5,510 nucleotides of DNA from Chitinophagaceae bacterium. Its GTDB lineage: Bacteria > Bacteroidota > Bacteroidia > Chitinophagales > Chitinophagaceae. Both the position numbers and the translations under genes were made by a program. The stretch lies in contig PLEB01000192.1 in assembly GCA_003136915.1 (NCBI GenBank), positions 13,944 to 19,453 of the forward strand, in the 5' to 3' direction. The number at the start of each line of letters is the position of its first letter. Within the stretch, counting starts at the first letter, position 1. This document shows, in pieces, positions 1-5,360 of the stretch. Below the pieces are notes generated by a model. The model was not told where the DNA came from. It saw nothing but the letters and a program-made list of their open reading frames with translations, and searched no databases.

Positions 1-5
1 TTTAC

Positions 6-22
6 TTTTTAATTTTTAATTT
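6..22. repeat. AT-rich 7-base direct repeat at window edge
   Basis: Two copies of TTTTTAA (6-12, 13-19) followed by a partial third (20-22) lie just downstream of the beta-lactamase stop codon. The array may continue beyond the left edge. The remaining bases up to 55 are AT-rich with no hairpin or gene that I can see. Taken alone this could be low-complexity sequence. It gains weight because two other spacers in the window hold short-period repeats with different words. Confidence 0.4.
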
Positions 23-55
23 CTATTGCAATTTACCAAACATCCACCCTAATTA

Positions 56-865
56 TTATTTCTTTCCGTTAAAAAACCCCAAATGAGAGAGGATTTCTTT
101 GAGCACCTTGAGTCGCAGGGGCTTCATGTCTGTATTTTTATCCGCAGATTCCAGGTTAAGCACAAAGAAATATGGATGCCTGTTTTCTTCTATCCAGCCT
201 ACAATCCAGCCAATCCTGTCCCCGTTCTCTCTGATCCCGTAGCCGGTTTTATAACTTAGTTTGTAATTGGAATTTTGTTCCCGCAGCATGACGTTTTTCA
301 CAATCTCCTGTGTTCGGTGGAAGAAAGGAAGCTGATCGAAATATAATTTTTTTACCAGTCCCAGCTCTTCATCAGGTTTTATCTTCAGCGTATTGTTGAG
401 CCAGAAGGAATCGATGGGCCCGCTGATATCCCGGTTGCCATAACCGAGGGAATCGATCCAGCGCTTCATCGTATCGTGGCCTATCCGGCGGGCCACCTCC
501 TGATAGTAAGGAACAGCTGAAACTGCAAACGCTTCTTTCATGCTGAGATCCTTGTTCCAATCTGCGTTCGGACGCACTATCCCGTCCCATTTAATAACCA
601 TATTTTCATCACTGATCTTTCCTGTCTGAATCCCGATCAGCGAGTTTACGATTTTGAATGTGGAAGCGGGTGTATAGGAACTGTCCCGGTAACGGGACAG
701 ATTATAAACAATAAAATCATTGTGTCCATTATTGAACATGGCAAAACACCCGGTGACGCCGTTGGAATCGAAATAGGTCCTCAGGCTATCGTCTTCTTTC
801 ACATTATTGGTTGTGCAAGCCAGGAGAAGAAGTGGAAAAAGGCCTGAAAGCAGAATTCGTCGCAA
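56..865 (-). CDS. Class D (OXA-type) beta-lactamase, lipoprotein
   Basis: Predicted serine beta-lactamase that hydrolyses penicillin-type and possibly other beta-lactams outside the cytoplasm. The 269 residues match the usual class D length. Visible motifs are the active-site S68-T69-F70-K71, whose lysine is normally carbamylated in this family; S116-A117-V118 (SxV); Y142-G143-N144 (YGN); W155 in an FWL context, matching the conserved tryptophan that shields the carbamate; and K206-T207-G208 (KTG), followed by the GW-x-VGW strand at 219-224. All catalytic positions are intact. The N-terminus is a lipoprotein signal, with two arginines, a leucine-rich core and lipobox LLAC, so C17 is the predicted lipidated residue. 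The start is TTG: there is no in-frame ATG upstream before a stop, and the next one (M43) would remove the signal. It ends in tandem TAA codons. A BlaR/MecR sensor is unlikely because the large membrane domain is absent. The class is fairly certain; the substrate range cannot be read from sequence. Confidence 0.93.
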   Translation of the reverse strand: MRRILLSGLFPLLLLACTTNNVKEDDSLRTYFDSNGVTGCFAMFNNGHNDFIVYNLSRYRDSSYTPASTFKIVNSLIGIQTGKISDENMVIKWDGIVRPNADWNKDLSMKEAFAVSAVPYYQEVARRIGHDTMKRWIDSLGYGNRDISGPIDSFWLNNTLKIKPDEELGLVKKLYFDQLPFFHRTQEIVKNVMLREQNSNYKLSYKTGYGIRENGDRIGWIVGWIEENRHPYFFVLNLESADKNTDMKPLRLKVLKEILSHLGFFNGKK

Positions 866-878
866 GATGAAATTTTGG

Positions 879-886
879 CAAAAATA
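879..886 (-). promoter_or_regulatory. Candidate Bacteroidota -7 element for the beta-lactamase
   Basis: The minus strand reads TATTTTTG, a full match to the Bacteroidota -7 consensus TAnnTTTG, 13 bases before the TTG start. A start site about 7 bases further on would leave a nearly leaderless transcript. I see no TTG -33 element at the expected 19-21 base spacing. Matches with six fixed bases arise by chance a few times in a window this size, so only the intergenic position supports it. Confidence 0.25.
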
Positions 887-937
887 AGAAGAAGGGAAGG
901 AACAGGATATTGGGTATATTTAAAGAGAAATTTTTGC

Positions 938-1459
938 ATGTTGACCAAGGCCGATATAGAGAAATATTTTATGGCGGAAAAGCACGAAAGCCTGCTTTTT
1001 TTGGTCGTCGGACTGGCAGCTATTTTGCTCGCACTTATTTTTTATTTCTCCATAAAAACACCCATATACCGGGGAGCAGCCATTCCCCTGATTATATTTG
1101 GATTGATCCAGGCTATTGCCGGATATACGGTTTATCAGCGCAGTGATGACCAGCGCATTAACCAGGTATATGCCTATGATATGAATCCCGGACAGTTGAA
1201 ATCGGCAGAACTTGCCAGGATGACAAGGGTAAATCGCAATTTCAATATCTATCGCAGGATAGAAATCGGCGGAGTAGTCACGGGTGTGCTCCTCATCCTG
1301 ATTTTCCGGAACGCACCAAAAGCACATTTCTGGGTAGGCCTCGGTCTCGCACTCGCATTCATGACAGCTGAACTGTACATCGCGGACTATATTGCGGCTA
1401 AGAGAGCGCTGCTGTACACCGGGCAGCTGAAGGAGTTTAAGGTTAATTTGAAAATTTGA
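938..1459 (+). CDS. Uncharacterised four-helix inner-membrane protein
   Basis: I do not recognise a named family; it resembles small hypothetical membrane proteins of Bacteroidota. Starting at the ATG it is 173 residues. A short charged N-terminus (1-18) is followed by hydrophobic segments at about 19-38 and 45-66, a polar loop (67-107) rich in Arg, Asp and Asn with a YAYDMNP stretch at 78-84, and two more segments at about 108-124 and 131-152, then a short charged tail. Both ends are therefore probably cytoplasmic. The frame is open back to a TTG at 875, but that extension is basic, runs through the promoter region of the divergent gene and lacks family-like character, so ATG 938 is preferred. 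No clear ribosome binding site is visible. Its last four residues, NLKI, are encoded by the octamer repeat shared with the convergent dusB end. No transporter, enzyme or sensor motif is visible. Confidence 0.8.
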   Translation: MLTKADIEKYFMAEKHESLLFLVVGLAAILLALIFYFSIKTPIYRGAAIPLIIFGLIQAIAGYTVYQRSDDQRINQVYAYDMNPGQLKSAELARMTRVNRNFNIYRRIEIGGVVTGVLLILIFRNAPKAHFWVGLGLALAFMTAELYIADYIAAKRALLYTGQLKEFKVNLKI

Positions 1460-1522
1460 TAATGAGAGAATTAACATAATTGCCCATTACCTCATTTTCC
1501 TCCATTTTCAAATTTTCAAATT
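1445..1522. terminator. Inverted repeat, probable bidirectional terminator
   Basis: AATTTGAAAATTTGA at 1445-1459 has an exact inverted copy at 1508-1522. Extending inward, 19 of 20 positions pair between 1445-1464 and 1503-1522, enclosing a loop of about 38 bases. The right arm carries an extra repeat unit, so a second pairing register with 1516-1530 is possible. It lies exactly between the convergent stop codons of the membrane-protein gene and dusB and includes both. The stem is AT-rich rather than GC-rich, so termination by a classical hairpin is an inference from position. Confidence 0.45.
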
Positions 1523-1549
1523 TTCAAATTCCTTCGAATTCTCAAATTC
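1445..1549. repeat. Degenerate octamer arrays in opposite orientations
   Basis: On the plus strand, octamers of the type AATTTGAA run from 1445, decaying through AATTTGAT (1453-1460), AATGAGAG (1461-1468) and AATTAACA (1469-1476). On the minus strand three perfect AATTTGAA copies occupy 1530-1507 and are followed by AATGGAGG (1506-1499). Further into dusB, two 18-base units at 1549-1532 and 1531-1514 match at 15 of 18 positions. The array thus extends into coding sequence on both sides. Confidence 0.75.
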
Positions 1550-2530
1550 CCCCGAATACGCCTCCACCACCTCCGAAAGCACCACCTCAATTTCTTCCAA
1601 TGAATTTTTCTGCACGAGCTGGTTGCGGAATTCCTTAATATAAGGAAAGCCGCGAAGGTAATTGCTGTAATGGCGTCGCATTTCCAGAATACCGAGTGTG
1701 TTGCCTTTCCACTCCAATGACCTGTATAAGTGCTGGCGGATTGCTTCAACCCGTTCTTCAATGGGCGGAGGCTCGAGATGCAGCCCTGTTTTCAGAAAAT
1801 GTTTTATCTCATTAAAAATCCAGGGATATCCGATGGCGGCGCGACCGATCATGATCCCATCAACGCCATAACGGTTTTTATATTCCAGTGCTTTTCCGGG
1901 TGAATCAACGTCACCATTTCCGAATATGGGGATTTGAATACGGGGATTGTTCTTAACCCGGGCGATCAGCTGCCAGTCAGCTTCACCCTTGTATAACTGT
2001 GCACGCGTTCTTCCATGGATCGTCAGGGCGCGGATCCCTTCGTCCTGCAACCGCTCAGCAACTTCTTCAATATTTTTTGACTGGTCATCCCAACCCAGCC
2101 TGGTTTTCACCGTTACCGGCAAACGTGTGGATTTAACCACGGCACGCGTCAACCGCACCATGGCCTCAATATCCTTGAGAACGGCAGCGCCAGCTCCTTT
2201 GCAAACAACTTTCTTGACCGGACATCCGAAATTAATATCCACCAGGTCGGGATTGGTGGCATCAATGATCCTGGCACTGAGGGCCATGGCTTCTTCATCA
2301 CCACCGAAAAGCTGAATTCCGAAGGGCCGCTCATATTCAAAAAATTCCAGTTTCTGCCTGCTTTTGATGGCGTCCCGGATGAGGCCCTCGCTGGAAATGA
2401 ATTCACTATACATCAGGTCGGCCCCATACTTTTTACATACGTAACGGAAAGGCGGATCACTTACGTCTTCCATCGGCGCGAGTAACAAGGGAAAATCCGG
2501 TAATAGTATGTTTCCGATCCTGATTGCCAT
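1508..2530 (-). CDS. dusB: tRNA-dihydrouridine synthase (DusB family)
   Basis: FMN-dependent enzyme that reduces specific uridines to dihydrouridine in the D-loop of tRNA, using NADPH, in the cytoplasm. The TIM-barrel motifs appear in order: APMEDVSD at 18-25 near the flavin site; GCP at 102-104; catalytic cysteine C110 in VCKGAGAAVL; K142 in VKTRLGW; H172 in IHGRTRAQ; GNGDV at 204-208; and the phosphate-binding GVDGIMIGRAA at 222-232. The C-terminal helical domain carries MRRHYSNYLRGFP at 284-296. The 340 residues are slightly long for the family. The last 14 or so form a repetitive acidic tail (EFENSK, EFENLK, then I) coded by the spacer octamer array and unlikely to be functional. The ATG start precedes the conserved N-terminal strand; upstream, AAGG abuts the start, so there is no proper Shine-Dalgarno spacing. 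It is divergent from the CPBP gene. Dus membership is certain; DusB over DusA/DusC rests on overall resemblance. Confidence 0.96.
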   Translation of the reverse strand: MAIRIGNILLPDFPLLLAPMEDVSDPPFRYVCKKYGADLMYSEFISSEGLIRDAIKSRQKLEFFEYERPFGIQLFGGDEEAMALSARIIDATNPDLVDINFGCPVKKVVCKGAGAAVLKDIEAMVRLTRAVVKSTRLPVTVKTRLGWDDQSKNIEEVAERLQDEGIRALTIHGRTRAQLYKGEADWQLIARVKNNPRIQIPIFGNGDVDSPGKALEYKNRYGVDGIMIGRAAIGYPWIFNEIKHFLKTGLHLEPPPIEERVEAIRQHLYRSLEWKGNTLGILEMRRHYSNYLRGFPYIKEFRNQLVQKNSLEEIEVVLSEVVEAYSGEFENSKEFENLKI

Positions 2531-2627
2531 CCTTAAAATTGAGGGAAAATCACAAATACACTCTTCAGCCTCCCGCTATGACTTAAATTGATGCGGCGTT
2601 GCTTAATTTCGCACAGCTTGCTGAATA

Positions 2628-2635
2628 CAAAGATA
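2628..2635 (-). promoter_or_regulatory. Candidate -7 element for dusB in divergent spacer
   Basis: The minus strand reads TATCTTTG, a full match to the Bacteroidota TAnnTTTG word, about 98 bases upstream of the dusB ATG. At 19-base spacing the upstream triplet is TTC rather than TTG. The 136-base divergent spacer (2531-2666) must hold promoters for both genes. For the plus-strand gene the nearest match is TAATTTCG at 2604-2611, with one mismatch. I see no hairpin or operator in the spacer. Confidence 0.28.
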
Positions 2636-2652
2636 ATTATTTAACCAGAAGC

Positions 2653-2658
2653 AGGAAG
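2653..2658 (+). promoter_or_regulatory. Ribosome binding site of the CPBP protease gene
   Basis: AGGAAG sits 8 bases before the ATG at 2667. It is the best Shine-Dalgarno-like sequence among the complete genes here and supports that start. Confidence 0.5.
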
Positions 2659-2666
2659 CCCTTCGC

Positions 2667-3644
2667 ATGCATACTTATCTCAGAAATAAACCAGCCTGGA
2701 TACAATTGATCATTTTCGGCGGATTAACGGGAGGAATCCTTTTTTTGGTGATGACGGTCGGGATTTCGCTGGTTGCCCACTCCAATAACCTGAGTGTGAT
2801 GCAGATTGCCTCAATGAGTCCGGACGATTATGCCAAACCCGAACTCGCCGGTGTGGTACGCGGATTACTAGTTGTGCAGTTTTTCGGGATATTCCTTCTG
2901 CCTTCACTCATATTCGCCTATCTGGCCGACCCACACCCATTCGACTATGCCGGATTAAAGTCGCCTGATAAAAAGTCCTTTATCTTATTAGGAATACTCG
3001 TCATTGTTGCCGCTTTTTTCACAGTGGAATGGCTTTCCCTGGTAAATCAGGAACTGGTTTCTAACCTGCTGGGGAAGTCCGCGCGGCAATGGATCGAGAA
3101 AGGGGAGTCAGACACGGATAATACGCTCAGGAATATTTTAACCATGAAAAGTTTAGGCGATCTGATGGAATCCATCCTGCTGGTTGGGGTATTGGCTGCA
3201 GTGGGAGAAGAACTATTTTTTCGCGGCATCCTGCAAAGGCTGTTTATCCAGATTTTCAGGAGTGCGTGGCCAGGAATTATTTTCACGGCTGCACTTTTTT
3301 CCGCTTTCCACGGACAGTTCATGGGTTTTATTCCGCGCATGATCCTGGGCATTATACTGGGCGCACTGTACTGGTATAGCGGAAGCATTATTCCCGCCAT
3401 GGCAGGGCACTTTATTTTTAACGGAAGCCAATTGCTCCTCGTCTATTATAAGGTTTCGGATATGGACTCAAAAGCTGTTCCGAATGCCACGATCACGGTG
3501 GTAGGCATTACATCGCTTGCCGTCGTAATTTTCTTACTCAACTACATGAGAAAACATTCGGTGACTACTTACGCAAAAGTTTATCCGCCGAGGAGGGAGG
3601 AGACGCCGTTTGATGATGGGAATACTGGAGAAGTTAATCGTTAA
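2667..3644 (+). CDS. CPBP-family intramembrane metalloprotease (Rce1/Abi-like)
   Basis: Polytopic membrane protein of 325 residues in the CPBP family (CAAX prenyl protease Rce1 and bacteriocin-processing enzymes), glutamate-dependent or metal-dependent intramembrane proteases. The three diagnostic motifs are present: EE at 181-182 with R186 (EELFFRG), FSAFH at 211-215 with H215, and HFIFN at 248-252 with H248 and N252. Hydrophobic segments lie at about 14-36, 65-86, 104-122, 168-180, 201-213, 220-238, 240-262 and 273-292, consistent with eight helices. The stretch at 130-160 is a polar loop, and the last 30 residues are a charged, proline-containing tail on the opposite side from a loop. The natural substrate is unknown; bacterial members have been linked to bacteriocin immunity or protein maturation, but nothing nearby points to either. 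The final codons (Val-Asn-Arg-stop) lie inside a 7-base repeat array, so the extreme C-terminus is probably not conserved. Confidence 0.92.
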   Translation: MHTYLRNKPAWIQLIIFGGLTGGILFLVMTVGISLVAHSNNLSVMQIASMSPDDYAKPELAGVVRGLLVVQFFGIFLLPSLIFAYLADPHPFDYAGLKSPDKKSFILLGILVIVAAFFTVEWLSLVNQELVSNLLGKSARQWIEKGESDTDNTLRNILTMKSLGDLMESILLVGVLAAVGEELFFRGILQRLFIQIFRSAWPGIIFTAALFSAFHGQFMGFIPRMILGIILGALYWYSGSIIPAMAGHFIFNGSQLLLVYYKVSDMDSKAVPNATITVVGITSLAVVIFLLNYMRKHSVTTYAKVYPPRREETPFDDGNTGEVNR

Positions 3645-3766
3645 TTGTATATCGTTGATGGTTGATGGTTGATGGAATTAAATGGAACTCTCGACCAGGA
3701 ATCTGATATGATCCATGTTTGATTTTCCACCTCAAGTCCATCAACCATCAACGATACCCAATCAAC
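3633..3766. repeat. Inverted 7-base repeat arrays between CPBP gene and cdsA
   Basis: Six consecutive heptamers of consensus GTTRATN fill 3633-3674; the last three are identical GTTGATG. The reverse complement of 3738-3766 holds four heptamers of the same series, including the divergent member ending in TATC. Positions 3640-3668 and 3738-3766 pair at 26 of 29 positions, 18 of them contiguous (3651-3668 with 3738-3755), around a loop of 69 bases. A shifted register pairs 3661-3676 with 3737-3752 perfectly. The left array starts inside the last codons of the CPBP gene. It may act as a transcript 3'-end structure, but no U-run follows the right arm. Confidence 0.75.
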
Positions 3767-3797
3767 CTAATTAATCCCATTTCCGTAACTTCACCCC

Positions 3798-4673
3798 ATG
3801 TCAATTCAAGCAGTCAATTTCAGAATCCGGGCACTGACATCCCTGGTGTTTGTTGCGGTGATGTTATTTGGATTGCTTTGGGACGAATGGAGTTTTTTTG
3901 TATTGTTTTCCATCATCCATTTCGGGTGCTGGATCGAATACCAGAAATTATTGGCAAAAATAGATCCGGCGTATACGGAGATCAGCTCTTTTCAAAAATA
4001 CGGCGTCATCATTGCCGGGTGGTGCATTATGATGTATTGCAGCAAACAGGGTTATGATACGGAAAATTTTTCGCTGCACAACGCAGGACTCTACGGCTGC
4101 ATACTTTTCCTGTTCATCTTACCGGTTGCGGAAATTTTATATGTGCGCAAACCCCATCTTCGCAATATGGGATATTCTACGCTGGGACTCATTTATATTT
4201 CCTTAAGCCTCGGCCTCCTGCTCAATCTCCGCACCTATTATCCGGCGCCCGTGCTGGATACAGTGAATAAAATTCTGGTGATCATGATCGTCCTGAGCTT
4301 ATGGGTGAATGATACGATGGCCTATCTGACCGGTTCAGTATTTGGTAAAACGCCCTTGTCCGCCATTTCTCCGAAAAAAACCTGGGAAGGTACAATCGGA
4401 GGTATTGTTTTTTCCATCATCATTATGGGCGTGGTTGGATATTTTTTGAATAGCGGTTTTGAAATGCAAACCGTTATTCAATGGATGATCGTAGCTGCTA
4501 TTGCTTCCATAACGGGCACTTTTGGTGATTTGCTGCAAAGCAAACTGAAACGGATGGCCAACGTTAAGGATAGTGGCCGTATTATGCCTGGTCATGGAGG
4601 ATTTCTGGACCGCTTTGATTCCCTGCTTTTTGCCACACCATTCATTTGGCTTTACATTGCTATTTTTGCATAA
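3798..4673 (+). CDS. cdsA: Phosphatidate cytidylyltransferase (CDP-diglyceride synthase)
   Basis: Integral membrane enzyme that converts phosphatidic acid and CTP into CDP-diacylglycerol and pyrophosphate, the branch-point precursor of bacterial phospholipids. The 291 residues fit the family. The C-terminal signature is complete at 248-274: SKLKR (248-252), K257-D258, PGHGGFLDR (264-272) and D274. Upstream are D244 in FGD, the SPKKTWEG motif (191-198) and N171-D172, which together form the metal and nucleotide site. Around eight hydrophobic segments are visible, the first at about 13-29. The ATG is accepted because the first helix follows directly; no Shine-Dalgarno sequence is seen. The gene follows the repeat spacer and is 27 bases upstream of psd on the same strand, which suggests co-transcription of two steps of phosphatidylethanolamine synthesis. 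Confidence 0.97.
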   Translation: MSIQAVNFRIRALTSLVFVAVMLFGLLWDEWSFFVLFSIIHFGCWIEYQKLLAKIDPAYTEISSFQKYGVIIAGWCIMMYCSKQGYDTENFSLHNAGLYGCILFLFILPVAEILYVRKPHLRNMGYSTLGLIYISLSLGLLLNLRTYYPAPVLDTVNKILVIMIVLSLWVNDTMAYLTGSVFGKTPLSAISPKKTWEGTIGGIVFSIIIMGVVGYFLNSGFEMQTVIQWMIVAAIASITGTFGDLLQSKLKRMANVKDSGRIMPGHGGFLDRFDSLLFATPFIWLYIAIFA

Positions 4674-4700
4674 TTTTTAAGCGCAAACTTTACAAGCTCA

Positions 4701-5357
4701 ATGACGATCCACAAAGAAGGGTATAAAACGATTGCAATATGTGCGTTTGTATTTGCATTATTGAACCTGGGGTCTTTTTATTTTATCAGTTTTGATGAGC
4801 CGTGGCTCAGCTGGCTGATTTTTCTCATCAGCCTTGCGCTCCTCCTCTTTATCATCTCTTTTTTCCGCGTTCCGTCCAGAAAGCTTACGGTGAATGATAA
4901 TTGTATTGTTTGCCCGGCCGACGGGAAAGTGGTGGTCATTGAAGAAATCACGGATGAGGAATATTTTCACGCCCGCCGCATTCAGGTTTCTATATTTATG
5001 AGTCCCGCGAATGTACACCGGAATGTGAATGCCATTGGCGGGGAAGTGATCTACAGTCAGTATCATCGTGGAAAATACCTGGTTGCCTGGAATCCAAAAT
5101 CATCAACGGAGAACGAAAGGCATAGCATAGTTATTAAGGGCAACAGGGGCGAGGTTCTGGTGAAGCAGATTGCCGGTGCACTGGCCAAGCGCATTGTCAA
5201 TTACCTGTCGGTCGGACAATCCATAAAACAATCCGAGGAGATGGGATTCATCAAGTTCGGTTCAAGGGTGGATACCCTGCTTCCTCCTGATGCGAAGGTG
5301 AAGGTAGAATTGAACCAGGCGGTACAGGGTGGAGTTACGGTCCTGGCGGAATGGTAA
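4701..5357 (+). CDS. psd: Phosphatidylserine decarboxylase proenzyme, short form
   Basis: Pyruvoyl-dependent membrane-associated enzyme that decarboxylates phosphatidylserine to phosphatidylethanolamine. The 218 residues match the short form found in Bacteroidota. Two hydrophobic segments (about 9-29 and 36-55) anchor the N-terminus. PADGKV at 72-77 supplies the likely triad aspartate D74; SPANVHRNVN at 101-110 supplies the likely histidine H106; FGSRVD at 186-191 is the self-cleavage site. By family analogy, cleavage between G187 and S188 turns S188 into the pyruvoyl group, giving a beta chain of 187 and an alpha chain of 31 residues. The start is the first ATG, 27 bases after cdsA; no clear Shine-Dalgarno is visible. 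A TATTTTTG word at 4661-4668 inside the end of cdsA could be an internal promoter but is probably chance. The serine transferase PssA, often encoded next to this form, is absent. The substrate could be a related serine lipid, but phosphatidylserine is most likely. Confidence 0.95.
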   Translation: MTIHKEGYKTIAICAFVFALLNLGSFYFISFDEPWLSWLIFLISLALLLFIISFFRVPSRKLTVNDNCIVCPADGKVVVIEEITDEEYFHARRIQVSIFMSPANVHRNVNAIGGEVIYSQYHRGKYLVAWNPKSSTENERHSIVIKGNRGEVLVKQIAGALAKRIVNYLSVGQSIKQSEEMGFIKFGSRVDTLLPPDAKVKVELNQAVQGGVTVLAEW

Positions 5358-5360
5358 GCA

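Noticed and set aside
56..865. BlaR1/MecR1-type beta-lactam sensor
   Set aside because: The protein is only 269 residues with a lipoprotein signal, lacks the membrane and protease domains of such sensors, and there is no BlaI-like repressor next to it.
875..937. N-terminal extension of the four-helix membrane protein from a TTG at 875
   Set aside because: It adds 21 mostly basic residues coded by the divergent promoter region; the ATG at 938 leads directly into a sensible membrane-protein N-terminus.
920..1477. Open frame of 185 codons on the minus strand
   Set aside because: It is antisense to the four-helix membrane protein, cysteine- and histidine-rich, with no motifs, as expected from the complement of a hydrophobic gene.
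1947..2315. Open frame of 122 codons on the plus strand
   Set aside because: It lies wholly inside dusB on the opposite strand, and its translation is serine- and arginine-rich with no recognisable domain.
3633..3766. CRISPR array or phage attachment site
   Set aside because: The repeat units are only 7 bases, contiguous with no spacers, and the two arms are inverted; no cas, integrase or tRNA gene is nearby.
3719..4057. Open frame of 112 codons on the plus strand overlapping the start of cdsA
   Set aside because: It is out of frame with the well-supported cdsA, and its N-terminal half simply translates the repeat spacer.
4661..4668. TATTTTTG as an internal psd promoter
   Set aside because: It overlaps the last codons of cdsA, has no -33 partner at the right distance, and the same type of word also occurs inside coding sequence elsewhere (near 1093), as chance would predict.
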